Shown here piece after piece: positions 36,105 through 47,031 of a DNA stretch of 64,000 nt. The notes beneath the pieces are model-generated. The model had not been told where the DNA came from, ran no database searches, and saw nothing but the letters and a program-made list of their open reading frames with translations. The stretch covers positions 17,721 to 81,720 of the forward strand of contig MU266449.1 in NCBI GenBank assembly GCA_021014945.1. Reading direction: 5' to 3'. The translations under genes were made by a program, and so were the position numbers. The DNA is from Leucogyrophana mollusca (Eukaryota; Basidiomycota; Agaricomycetes; Boletales). Position 1 is the first letter of the stretch. Every line of letters begins with the position of its first letter.

Positions 36105-37013
36105 TCACCGCTTCCTTCCGCCACCCGGCGGGGGAGGCAGCAATGGTATACCACCGCCACTCGCACCCCCGCCAGAATTCTCGGAACCAAGCAAGGATGC
36201 CGATGCTTGCTTGGAGGCTCTTCCTGGAATAGATATGGAGAACGTCTGTCCCTCTTTGAGCGAGTAGTCCTTCTTTGGACCAGCGGGAATGTGAGGAGAA
36301 GGGGACGTCTCCGTAGTGGGGGTCGGAGGATTAAGAGCAGCTTTAGCACGCCTGCTCGGAGAATCAATACACCGGACCAGAGAAACCAATAAAGCGGGTG
36401 CCGAGGACGCTTACTTTGTGTAGTCCTGGAGAGCAACATCTGCACAGTATTCAGGTTACTGCTGTATCCTTGATGCACGATTGATCCCGCTCACTGAAAT
36501 CAAAGCTATCGGTGCGCTCCTGGAAACCCATGCCGATGTAGGCTTTCTTGCCGGCATCCTCCACCCTGATGACGAAGTAGCGCGAGGAATCGAGCACGGC
36601 TTCCACACATGGTTTCAACGGATTATAGTCCGCTTTGGCAAATACTGAAAAGAATAGAGGTGACGCGCAAGATCCAGCGAGTACAATGCTACATACGTTC
36701 ACCTGCCCCACGGCAAAGTTCAGATTATGATACTGAACGTTCAGTTGTCTAATGCTGCTCACCACTCGAACCATCCTCGAAGAGCAAGGCAGCTGTATTA
36801 GACTTCTCGATGAACCTCAGTCTCCCCTTCCACAGCGGTTGAGCGAGATCTCCCCAGTCATTCGCACGGTGTCCCTCATTAGCCTTCAAGGGCGGGATCT
36901 TGTAGACTGAGGGAACTGAATGAGTGACGCCCGGTGCTTTAGAGACACAAATGACCTGATATTTCCCTTCCGATGTAGAGGATAGACTCGATTTCGTCGT
37001 CAAATCCTTCCAT
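36105..37013 (-). CDS. NECAP-type adaptin-ear-binding coat-associated protein
   Basis: NECAP proteins bind the AP-2 adaptor ear and tune clathrin-coated vesicle formation. Six exons (37013-36956, 36906-36763, 36702-36697, 36644-36495, 36439-36415, 36351-36105) give exactly 209 residues. The N-terminal PH-like domain shows [66 protein letters not shown] and VALQDYTK. The third exon is only 6 nt and restores the conserved SGELFAKA. The C-terminal tail is Gly/Pro-rich ([17 protein letters not shown]), and I see no WxxF ear-binding motif in it. The gene is divergent from CSN8, with 121 bp between start codons. Confidence 0.95.
36697..36702 (-). other. 6 nt micro-exon of the NECAP gene
   Basis: The hexamer GTGAAC on the minus strand is flanked by a CAG acceptor and a GTATGT donor. 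Including it joins Ser-Gly-Glu-Leu-Phe in frame, as in NECAP homologues. Skipping it would keep the frame but drop two conserved residues. Confidence 0.8.
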
Positions 37014-37134
37014 GCCCACACCGAGGTCAGAATGAAGGTGTAAGTGGCTTAGTCAGCGCCACTATTGCTCTGTGACAGTGTCTGTGCTTCCGCCTTCAGA
37101 TTCAAGCCTGAAGTGCGATTGTCACGCAGAAATA

Positions 37135-38248
37135 ATGGCTCAAGGTCCTCCCACCCCACCGCCAATGAGCGCGACGGAATTACAGGACGAGGCTCGAGAT
37201 TCTATACTGAATGCTGGAGAATCAAGTGCAAGGACCGCTCCTGGTTCTTCCAGTGCGCCAACCAGTGTCACTGCAAACGCCCCTGCCCAGACAAGCGCTG
37301 TGCAAGACATCTACCAACAGCTTTTCCCTCGAATAGTTGACCTTGTCTCACGAGGAGAATTTGTCGAGATCACCCGTTTGGCAGAGGGCTACGACCTGAA
37401 TGTTCGTCTCGACTCACTGGTTCTGATCGTGCCTTCTAATTGCCTAGCACTGCACAGAGCGAAGGTGACAGAAGCTATTCCAGATTGCTTTTGATTGCTC
37501 CTTTGGTCCTGTCTTACCTTGTACTGGACGATCTGTGAGGACGGATCCTGCACTGCTCTTATCATACTCTCTGATGGGCTTGTGGCAGAGCCCCTGCTCA
37601 GTTTGCGCTGACACGACTGCCAGACAACCTCGCGTCGCACCCTCTCTCACGAATACTAACCCGTCTCCTGGCGTCCACTTGCGATCGTAAATACGAAAAC
37701 ATATATGCACGGGCACAAGACCTGTTTAGCATCTCTCAACAGCCAGATTTCCCTGATTCGGATCTGGCCAAGGTCGTGGCGTCAATGATCACAACTTTCG
37801 TTGGTGCGGCACTATCGCGCCCTGCTGTTTACCGTTGCTGATAACGCGTATTCCATATTTTAGATACTTTTCGTCACCGCACCTTTGCCCTGCTCTCTCG
37901 AGCCTATGCGTCGCTCCCCATCTCGGCGGCCCAGATTTATCTTGGGCTGGGGAGCGAAGAAATTATTTCCAGTTAGTACCCGCTGGATAGCATGTTTGAC
38001 TTGGGTTCTGAAAGGCAGGAGTGTTGACAGTTGCGACTAACACCAACTGGCAGTACGACGCCCCCTCTCAAACCCTCCATTCCATTTCCAGCACCCAAGT
38101 ACAAAATATCGCAACGGTGGCAACCTCGGGTATGTTTTCACAAAACATCTCAAGATGACGCGTTGTAAGATAACCACATATCATAGCACCTTCGGGCTTG
38201 AGTACTTTTCATCTTGTGGCCACTGGTTTGACTAGATTGGAATTTTGA
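37135..38248 (+). CDS. CSN8: COP9 signalosome subunit 8
   Basis: CSN8 is the smallest PCI subunit of the COP9 signalosome, which removes Nedd8 from cullins. Six exons (37135-37401, 37458-37534, 37589-37803, 37864-37971, 38031-38129, 38187-38248) give 275 residues. The PCI-family core includes RLLLIAPLVLSYLVLDDL, ALTRLPDNLASHPL, YENIYARAQDLFSI, FRHRTFALLSRAYASLPISAAQIYLGL and a final STFHLVATGLTRLEF. The first 60 residues are Ser/Ala/Pro-rich and disordered. The acceptor at 37457 was chosen because it alone continues the frame into SEGDRSYSRLLLIAP. Confidence 0.88.
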
Positions 38249-38267
38249 GGCGTGTCCGGGTCGTCCC

Positions 38268-38912
38268 TTATTCCCACTGTACCTCTACCAGCTGTATTTG
38301 CGTGGCATATCCCTCATATTGCATTGTGTCCCGCGGCTGGACATCTAATTGCTTTCTCTCTTGACAACTGGGCATAGCGGGAGCCGTCTGTCCAATACAC
38401 GTGGACGAAAGACTGTTAAGCGTCAGCGGGGTAACTTTTTGAATGGGAGGGGTATACGCCGTAAAATAGTTTGACTTGGCCGGCCGCTTGTGCGGGGACG
38501 GTTGAGGTATGAAGACGAATGCATGATATCTTGGCGCAGATGAGAGAGTATCCATCGTACGTTGTTATGACTCTTCGGGACTTCAAGGAGGCGTATGGGT
38601 GGAAGACGCCAAGTCGGGCCTTGGGGAAGACCTGTGAGACGGGCGGGTGCGTCTGTATCATAGTATGACGTACCCGTGTTCTTGCTTTGCTCTATCTCCT
38701 TTCTTGTTTCCAGCTCATCCCCTGCCATCTCGCTTGCTGGCGCTGGCAAGTAGCTTCCCTGGACTACCGCCTCCCGGCCGACCATCTGAGTAACAGGCGT
38801 AGTGATTTCAGCGCTGGTGATGCCGAGCTTTTCTGATCCTCGAACCGCTCTAAGCCACGCAAACTCGTCAGCGAGTAAGCGACTGCGCTCTTCTCTGAAC
38901 CGCTGTAGACAA
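38268..38912 (-). CDS. Unidentified gene or fragment
   Basis: Reading leftward from an apparent acceptor near 38912, the frame gives RFREERSRLLADEFAWLRAV, then SAEITTPVTQMVGREAVVQG, up to KEIEQSKNT near 38670, where a GTACGT donor occurs. A second open stretch ends at a stop at 38268 (PRDTMQYEGYATQIQLVEVQWE). I could not fix the joints or the start, and I do not recognise the family. The 3' end lies 20 bp from the CSN8 stop, convergent. The left end of the call is a stop; the right end is provisional. Confidence 0.35.
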
Positions 38913-38949
38913 ACGCGTCAGGCACCCGAAGACTACTGTGGCATTGTGA

Positions 38950-39543
38950 TCAGTTTACCATCATATTATTTTCAATAATAGATTTCATTCTATCCAGTTC
39001 CCCAAACCCAGCAGTGTGCCGCCCATGCCACGTCTTTGCTAAGTTTGTTCGAATGACAGGAACCCCGAAAAGAAAGCCGTAGCCTGTCCAGCGCGGGATC
39101 ATGTGTAGGGGTCTGACACCAGGCGGCCATTCCGATGAGTCCCCCATAGCAATACTGAAGAATCTCGCAACAGGTGAAAGGTTGCTCGAGTGAACCGCGC
39201 CGCCGAATGACGCGAGATAGCACACGACGTAGTGCGTAGCGCTGAGGCGTTCGAGTACGAGACAGTATTTGCTGACATGGCGTCTATCAATGTCAAGGCT
39301 GAATTTCATTTTGCGTTCCCGAGGCGTTAGCTTGAATCCATGGTTGGTCATGAACTCGAAAAGTGCAGCATTGATTCCACCACGGCCATCGACGTGAGCA
39401 ATTTCGCCTGGCACGAATTCGCGGTTGGCTCGCTGCCGCTCTTCATAAGAGAGACCGAGGCGTTTAGCAGCCCTTGTGCGTTTGTGATCTTCGAAGCCAT
39501 ATGCTAGATGGAGCCGAAGCCAACAGTGATCCACACCTAGCAT
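38950..39543 (-). CDS. Hypothetical protein, 197 residues
   Basis: An uninterrupted ATG-to-stop frame encodes 197 residues. It begins MLGVDHCWLRLHLAYGFEDH and continues with a basic EERQRANREFVPGEIAHVD stretch, a KFSLDIDRRHVSKYCLVLERL segment and a hydrophobic THYVVCYLASFGG. No signal peptide, clear membrane helix or family motif is recognised. Its length without stops in this intron-rich genome favours a real gene or a recent remnant, but that is the only support. Confidence 0.4.
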   Translation of the reverse strand: MLGVDHCWLRLHLAYGFEDHKRTRAAKRLGLSYEERQRANREFVPGEIAHVDGRGGINAALFEFMTNHGFKLTPRERKMKFSLDIDRRHVSKYCLVLERLSATHYVVCYLASFGGAVHSSNLSPVARFFSIAMGDSSEWPPGVRPLHMIPRWTGYGFLFGVPVIRTNLAKTWHGRHTAGFGELDRMKSIIENNMMVN

Positions 39544-40418
39544 GTACACGAGCCCCCACAGAGTGAGAAATTAAGGCTCGCACGCGTTGGCGATTAAGTT
39601 GTGCGGCTGACTAATGCGAGTTGTTCTTGAGGGTAATAAATGGGCGGCATTGGCCGTTTAAGATCGACGTCTTACCTGTAAGTATTGTCGCATCCATGAT
39701 TGGACGTCAACGCGCCATTGCTCCGCCGAGAGGTATTTCCTCGTTATACCCAGGACTTGTCTCCTCTGCTCCCGTTGTTGTCCTGCTTATCGTCTGCCGC
39801 CGCCACCTTTATCATCACGATACAGAGTCTCGCTGTGTACCTTGTATACATCTGAACCATCTATGTACTGACGTTACTGAAAAGATACAGCGCTGATCGC
39901 CACCTGATCATTCCAAAATTCTTCCACCAACACTTCTCGTGCTTATCTCCATCTCCGAGTCAGTGGCGCCAAAAACCCGGGGCAAGTCACAGTACTGGGG
40001 CCGATCGTAGTCTGAGCTCCGTCCGCCGATTATTGGGTGTTATTTGTCAAAGCCATTTTGTCTGCTCGCAGGGGCGACCCGTCCGAATTCAGCGAGCTAG
40101 TACTTGGCGTTGGCTGCAGTGAGCCTTGACTTCCAGTCTCGCGACTATGAACGGACCAAAATTTTCGGTCGGTGGTCAAATTGAAGGTATCAGGTGCGAT
40201 AATAATACTAAGGCAGTTGCGCTGACTGTTTTCTGGAAAGCATTGAATTTCATATGCTGTCCATTTCTGCGCAAAACCCTCGATCGTTGCATGCCACATC
40301 GAACAACTCCGCCAGTGTGCCCCTATGGCCCTTTATCACGAATATATAAGCCGCCTCATTTGATCCATTCATTCACGAACGTCGACTCAGCCCGGTCTAC
40401 TTATGTGTTCCTTCCAGG
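39544..40418. other. Intergenic stretch with TATA element near the right end
   Basis: About 870 bp. A plus-strand frame near 39695-39896 includes a hydrophobic LVSSAPVVVLLIVC segment but cannot be tied to a gene. A TATATAAG element at 40343-40350 lies about 70 bp before the next ATG and is probably its TATA box. Confidence 0.4.
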
Positions 40419-42345
40419 ATGGGCGATCCTGTGGCAGTCATGCTTACCCAGACCGTGGGCGCACTCTTTATCGGCTTCATGTTTTCAACCACGTGCGTTC
40501 ACATTCGACCCGAAGCTATAGTTGTTTAACAGCACTTCCTAAAAGTTTATTCGGAGTATCGTGCTCACAATGCTACTTCTTCCTGCGCCGTAATATACAG
40601 GACGGAAAGAAATTCAGGATGGTGGTGAGATCCTTGTATTATCCTGATGAGCAAAACTGGCACTGAGACGAGATTAGATATTCGCATTATGGTAAACCAT
40701 TGCGACATTCTCTCAAAACGACAGACAATGACCCACACAACAGGTTTCTTGAAATCGTTCATTTTGTCATGATGACGCACGCAGTATACTATTATATTGT
40801 CGCGCGTCACGGCCTTACGGATTTCCTGGGGAGGCCGGCGTGGTGGGGTATCATTTTCAGTGAACTTTGTCCATACCACTCATTCTTGGCCACCACTCAG
40901 GACACTCATAGTTTGTGGTTAAATTTTTCGGCTCTCAGGAACTAAAGCTGCATTTGTACTCGTGACAGTCCATGGATATACCAACGGTAAGAGTGTTTTC
41001 CCGTATGCCCTGGGTTAGGGAAGTTTCACCCGCATGTCATCGTCCAGTGCTTGGTAATTGGGATCGTGCAATAGTGCGTCTGTCACTCTCTGAATGTAGC
41101 TTCAGCTTATAGCAGTGTTAGTGTGTGGATTATGCGAATATGGACTCGTGCGTGATAAAATGTCCGTTATCAGCGCACACCTATCAAACTTCCTGCAGTT
41201 AGCAGGAGCACTTTTAGGACTTGGATAGCCGCCGGAATGGCAAGCGCTTTCGATGCTCATGTGTGGGATTGGCTTCTTACACATCATGGTAGATCTGCGT
41301 GATCATGACATATTGTGGTGAGATTCAGCCTTTCAATTGCTAAATCTCTTGACCAAGGAACACGCGAAGGCATTTGCACATGTCAGCCGTACAAACGTCT
41401 CCAGATTTTATGCTACTGACCTCCTTCTAGATTTCGTGTCGACACAGTCGAGTCTTTTTGTTTTTTGGGAGATACCCACAGTACTGAAACAATACTGCTT
41501 TTGTAGCATCACCGAATCGCACTGGGCAAACCTAACCCGCGACGTGCGCCTATCTCCCTGATATAAAAACAAACTATACACAACTACACGCCTACAGTGG
41601 GTAATACTATCGTGGATCGCGCTGATGGCCTTCAACGATATTCTTGCGACGTTTCTTCTATGTTTTACGCTTCATCATTCGAAAAATGGCATTAGAGCGT
41701 GCGTCCGGAAGCAGTTCATCCTCCCTGACGTTTACCTGGTTCTCCGGGTTTCTATGCAGGACTGACAACCTTATCACTATATTGATGGCATACGCACTAA
41801 ATACGGGTCTTTTGACTTGGTGAGCACTACAATTCCCCTCGATGCAGTGGCGAGTTCCGCCTCAAATAAGTCATTCTTCTTTGACAGCCTCGTTTCTATC
41901 ACCACGCTGTTCCTTGTAGGCCCTCATGCGCGCTGCCCCAGTCGTACGGCTAATTGACGGTGATTGCACAACGCAGATTGTATTCACCCCCCTCGAGTTC
42001 TACTACGCGGCACTCTACGTTATATTTGTACGGCGTAAGTGCGGCTCCTAGTCATACCCAGTGCATTAGCTGACACCAGCACCTTGTATAGTTTATGTCA
42101 ACTCCCTCCTAGCCATGTAGGTCGCACCATCACACCCTCTCACACCCTCCAGCATGGAAACTTACTTCGATCTAAGGCTCAATTGGCGCCGCGGAAAGAT
42201 GCGCACGCGACGGCGGCGCTCAGATCGCTTAGAGGATGCGTTTGAAATGAGTTCAGTGCCGTGGGGTGACGTAGTCCACTCGACTCCAGCCGCCGAAGAA
42301 TCGGAGCTCGTTGGAATGACGAATCCTCAGGTGGCGCCTCCGTAG
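40419..42345 (+). CDS. DUF6534-type multi-pass membrane protein, second copy
   Basis: The ATG at 40419 opens MGDPVAVMLTQTVGALFIGF, and splicing at an AC/T junction gives TLFGVSCSQCYFFLRR, the usual first-helix block. A later exon encodes RFLEIVHFVMMTHAVYYYIVARHG, matching the DTLH-to-YYYLV region of the family. The near-terminal hallmark YVNSLLAM joins METYFDLRLNWRRGKMRTRR and a hydrophilic tail ending at 42345. The middle (about 40950-41900) holds hydrophobic frames, but I could not chain them securely, so disruption cannot be excluded. Function is unknown. It is related to the gene at 165-2128. Confidence 0.6.
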
Positions 42346-42620
42346 AATAGTGCAAAAATTGTAGCGATAGCCGCCTCGATTGCAGTTGTATCGCAGCTTA
42401 TTTTTTTGGTGTGTAAACAATCACGTTGAATGCCACTGAGCGGAACGGAGTCTCATGGAACCTTCAAAAATCGGCGAAGGACGGCACGGTGCAAAATTCT
42501 CACGCCCCAAACATGGCTTACACATTCCGAATCCTTGCCATCGTCACTTACGGCCGACCACTTTCTCGTATTGCACTTCGGGGTTCAATCATCTGATAAT
42601 CCGTTTCAATACACTCAAGA

Positions 42621-44631
42621 ATGCTGTCGAGAGTTTCAGCAAGCGCGACGACCAAGGCGGCCCTCAGAAATTCTGCTCGAAGAACTGTTGTTGGCGCTCG
42701 CCGGAGTTTCGTGCAACCCTCAGGTGCGGACCGAGCGAGTATTGTGGATGTCCCTTCGTCCTACCAGGAAGATGGACATTTCACTCCAAGAGCTGGTGAG
42801 CTGCGATACTATGCCTCATTTTCCAGCTGTAGCTAACTGTCTTCGCCACAGACATGCTTGGGTTCAAGCTAGAGATGCCCAATCGTGAGAACAGCGTAAC
42901 CCAAAAGACACACCCAATTTACTTGGATATGCAGGTGAGCAAGGAGATCCCCTGGATTTAGAGTATTGCTTAGACGGCATAGGCAACGACTCCTGTGGAT
43001 CCTCGAGTTCTCGACGCAATGCTTCCCTACCTGACCGACCAATACGGGAATCCGCACAGTCGCACTCATGCATACGGGTGGGAAGCCGAGCAAGCTGTGG
43101 AGGACGCGCGGAAGGTGAGTGCAATTTTTCCTCCGTTGAATTCTCCTTTAAATGTCGTTGGTAGCATGTGGCGGACCTCATTGGCGCCGAAGCAAAGGAT
43201 GTTGTATTTACTTCTGGAGCTACTGAGACCAACAACATGGCCATCAAAGGTGTCGCACGCTTCCACAAGGATAAAAAGAGGCACATAATCACATTGCAAA
43301 CAGTAAGTTGCTGCTGGTTATTCATTGAACTGCCCACCTCACCCCACCGTCTTTACAGGAGCACAAATGTGTCCTGGACTCCTGCAGAAAACTCGGCGAA
43401 GAGGGTTTCGACATAACATACCTTCCCGTTGAGACCAGCGGTCTCGTTAACCTCGAGGCCTTGGAGGCAGCTATCCGACCTGATACATCACTCGTGTCTA
43501 TCATGTCCGTCAATAACGAGACGGGGGTGATACAGCCGATGAAAGAAATCGGTGCCATTGTGCGGAAGCACCGTGGGGTCTATCTGCACACCGACGCAGC
43601 GCAAGCTGTGGGCAAAATCCCACTCGATGTCAATGAATCGAACATCGATCTCATGAGCATCTCGGGGCATAAAATATACGGCCCTAAGGGTGTCGGCGCC
43701 GCTTATGTCCGACGGAGGCCCCGAGTCCGACTCGAACCTATTTTGAGTGGCGGCGGTCAAGAGAGGGGCTTGCGTAGCGGTACACTACCCGCGGCTCTCG
43801 TCGTTGGCATGGGCGAAGCCGCACGGATAGCTAAGCAAGAGATGGCGGTGAGTACTCTGACAATGTCAAGAATATGACGAATTCGCACACACGCTCTGAA
43901 TAGAGCCAGAGCCAAGTGGTATAATGCCTTGGACTCCAGGTCTTCGGGCTTCCAGCTTGACCATGACTTTTGTGCAGGGGTACTGATTCGCATTTCCCAT
44001 GAAACACTTTTCTGGGCAGTTTTTTTATGACTCGGGTGCTAATTTCCTTTGCAGAGGGACCATGCAAGAATAAAGCAACTTTCGAATAGATTAATCGAGG
44101 GCATAAACTCCCAGGTCGAGCATGTCGTCCGAAATGGAGACGTCAATGGCTATCCTGGCTGTGTCAATCTTAGTTTCTCGTATGTTGAAGGCGAGAGTCT
44201 ACTGATGGCTCTCAAGGTACATATTGCGCGTGACGCTTCGGGTGCCGAGATCTGATTTATCTACTTCACAGGATATTGCACTGTCCTCTGGTAGTGCCTG
44301 CACCTCAGCGTCCCTGGAACCTTCATATGTACTTCGTGCCCTGGGTAAGTTCTCATCCCAGTTGCCTTTGTAGCTCTTCTAATTAGCCCATTAGGTGCTG
44401 CCGAGGACATGGCTCACTCTTCGTTGCGCTTTGGAATCGGGCGATTTACTACCGAGGCAGAAATTGATTTCGTCGTGAGTCATATTGTTCGCGTCGTGAA
44501 CCGGCTCCGTGATATGAGGTGAGCCCTTGTGTACTTACCCGGGGGCCGTGCTCACGATTTTGCGCAGCCCTCTGTGGGAGATGGTGCAAGAAGGAATTGA
44601 CATCAATTCCATCAACTGGTCTCAGCATTGA
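42621..44631 (+). CDS. NFS1: Mitochondrial cysteine desulfurase NFS1
   Basis: NFS1 is a PLP enzyme that takes sulfur from cysteine for iron-sulfur cluster assembly in the mitochondrial matrix, with ISD11 and the scaffold Isu. The N-terminus ([20 protein letters not shown]) is a typical targeting peptide. Then follow [60 protein letters not shown], the PLP-lysine motif [10 protein letters not shown], and the sulfur-carrying loop [21 protein letters not shown]. The end ([20 protein letters not shown]) is the conserved eukaryotic C-terminus that binds partners. About nine short introns fit. No key residue is missing. Confidence 0.97.
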
Positions 44632-44939
44632 TAATTGTTCCTGAGATATTTGGATAATTGGTGTTTGGGGGAGTTTTTTACTATTCCGTGGAGTTACTTT
44701 CGGATATACGTTCTTCAAAATCTCTGTACCACTAGTACTATGCTTTAGAGGTTGCAAGTTTGAGCAAGGAGTCTCTTCCCGTTCCATGTTTGTTTGTCCG
44801 GCCCCCGAAAATTGCTGGTCGATAAATCCTCGGAGTACTCCGGGGTCCCCGTGCACGGGCCTGTCAGGGCCTGTCCATTAGGGATGATAATTTCGAACTC
44901 CGTTAAAATCTCAACTTCGTCTCTTTTGCAGCAACCACC

Positions 44940-46479
44940 ATGGCCAGACGCTTGTACCTCGGCAGTAGGAATAATTTTCGTCGACATTCTTAGAGGGTAG
45001 TGTTAACAGTTATCTCAGGACTTCCCCCCGATGCCCGCTCGGATGATGTGGCCAAGTTTTTCGATGGCTATGGCCGCATCGTGGATTGTCGCGTCATGAC
45101 CGGTTCGTCCGACAAAAGGCGCGCAGCAAATCCGGAACTCACCGCCCCTTCCTCAGGATTCGGCTTTGTCGAGTTCGAAAATTCAAAGGTGGATTTTGCC
45201 CACCTCTTAACTTTCTCTAGAAACCTACACTTTTCAGGATGCTGAAGATGCTGTACACCATTTCAATGGAAAACCCTTCATGGGCGTCAAGTACGTATCT
45301 GTCAAATATAGGTACCCCATCACTGCCTCACGCTACTATATTCAGCATTGTTGTTGAATTCGCGAAAGAAAGTCGCCCTCGTCGGGATGTTTATGAGAGC
45401 GATCGCGGATTTGGGTATATTCCGCACCTGTCAACGAGATGCTATGCCACGGTTCTGATACAATTCTGTTTACAACTGTCAGCGCTGCCCGTTCCCGTAG
45501 GCCTCCCGGTATTCGATTGATCGTATCGGGCATTTCTCGCGATACGAGCTGGCAGGTACGAACTTCCCTCGGTTTCCCCCGACATGATCTGGGTCGATGT
45601 TATTATGTGGCGGTCCATGCGTATCCCTCGCTCTCAATGATTGACTGGATTTCTGGGGACCCCATTTGCATTGGCTATGGTTTCACGCTCTTTATGGGTC
45701 CACTGCCTTGGACCTCTGGGAATGGACCGTCTCCCAATCTGCCGGGTTTCATGTTGTCTTATGGACGGACCTGACCTGTCGCCATTCGCCCATAGGACCT
45801 GAAAGATTTCGGCCGTGAAGCCGGCAGCGTTTCCTTCGCTGACATAGATCGTGACATGCCTGGCCAAGGGTATGTGCTACAATTGCGAGTGCAGAAACTG
45901 TAATTCAATCATTGCCCTATAGTGTGCTCGAATATCTATCCCGTGACGATGCAGACCGTGCTGTCAAAGATCTCGACGGCAAAGACTTGCGTGGACGACC
46001 GGTCCGGGTTGCATATGACGATGTGGTACGATTCACTGTTGTTCCCGTCGTTTTAGTTTTTGATGTCTCCTCTTCAGCGTGGCGGGCCAGACAACTATAG
46101 ACGTGATGACCGCCGTGACGACCGTCCACCACGCGATGATCGGTACCGGGATGAACGTCACTACAGAGAAGAGCGTCCTGCCCACCGTCGTGAACGCTCT
46201 CGATCGCCCCCTCGCCGCGCTGAATATGACGATCGTCGCCCCAGGTCTCCCCCTCCCTCCAGGAGGGATTATGATGAGAGAAAACCTGCAGGGTACGATG
46301 ATTACCGGCGGGGAGGCTATGATGATGACCGCAGACCCCCTGATTATTATAATGACCGACGCAGGGACGATCTAGATAGACGCCGTGACGAACGTCCCCC
46401 CAGACGCGAAGAAAAAGATGACCGGTACGACGACAGGGCGATGAGGCACGCAAATGGTGATGCAGGATGGGCGCGATGA
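44940..46479 (+). CDS. SR-type splicing factor with RRM and pseudo-RRM (SRSF1/Srp2-like)
   Basis: SR proteins bind exonic enhancers and recruit spliceosome parts. The first exon gives MARRLYLG, which splices to RLPPDARSDDVAKFFDGYG, an RRM with RNP2 LYLGRL and RNP1 GFGFVEF. The second domain carries SWQDLKDF and REAGSVSFADIDRD, the signature of the SRSF1-type pseudo-RRM. The C-terminal roughly 130 residues are rich in Arg, Asp, Tyr and Pro (for example DRYRDERHYREERP) with only a few RS pairs (RERSRSPPRR). About six introns fit, including one that separates SWQ from DLKD near 45555-45800. The RD-rich tail is an unusual balance compared with animal RS domains. Identity is confident; the exact orthologue is less so. 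Confidence 0.9.
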
Positions 46480-47031
46480 AGGAGTATGTGGTCACTGGAC
46501 GTTGGCCCATGGCCTTGCAATGGTCGTCTTCCGTATTGGTTTCCCGGTCATGGTCTCCTCGAGCCTTGGCGTTGACGTATAATGGACGAACTGGAGCTGT
46601 ACTTCTCTTAGTGGTCAATTCCGCCTTGGTCCTTACTTTGGAACGTTGAGGATAAGGATCTTCGTCGATGGCATCCTTACACCAGTCGGCTAGTACCTTG
46701 GACTTTCTCAAGAGGATCCGTCTGCATCATCAAGACCTCAACACTAAGTGGACAGACGGCAAGTGATACGGCAGTCCTCCAACTTCGGGCGCGCTTATGC
46801 CTGAACTCGCACGAAGAAGGACTCAGGCGCTTCGCTGAGGATTACGTTCTGTCCGTCAACTCATCTCCATCCTATTTTTGCCCGTGCCCTGTGGCGATCA
46901 GTGCTGGAGCTGTGCATTTTTGGACATGCTGACGACACAACGCGTCTTTCCTTACGGCTCGGGGCGCCCACTGTCCCGTGATGGGCTCTCTACTGTTGTA
47001 TACCCTGTATATTAATGACAATGTGATATGT
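46480..47031. other. Intergenic spacer between convergent genes
   Basis: About 550 bp between the SR-protein stop and the tubulin-cofactor stop. A long minus-strand frame overlaps the SR gene, but it is a compositional shadow of the Arg/Asp-rich tail. No other coding signal is seen. Confidence 0.4.

Noticed and set aside
45917..46711. 264-codon minus-strand frame over the SR-protein tail
   Set aside because: Reverse complement of Arg/Asp-rich codons stays open by composition. The plus-strand SR protein is certain.
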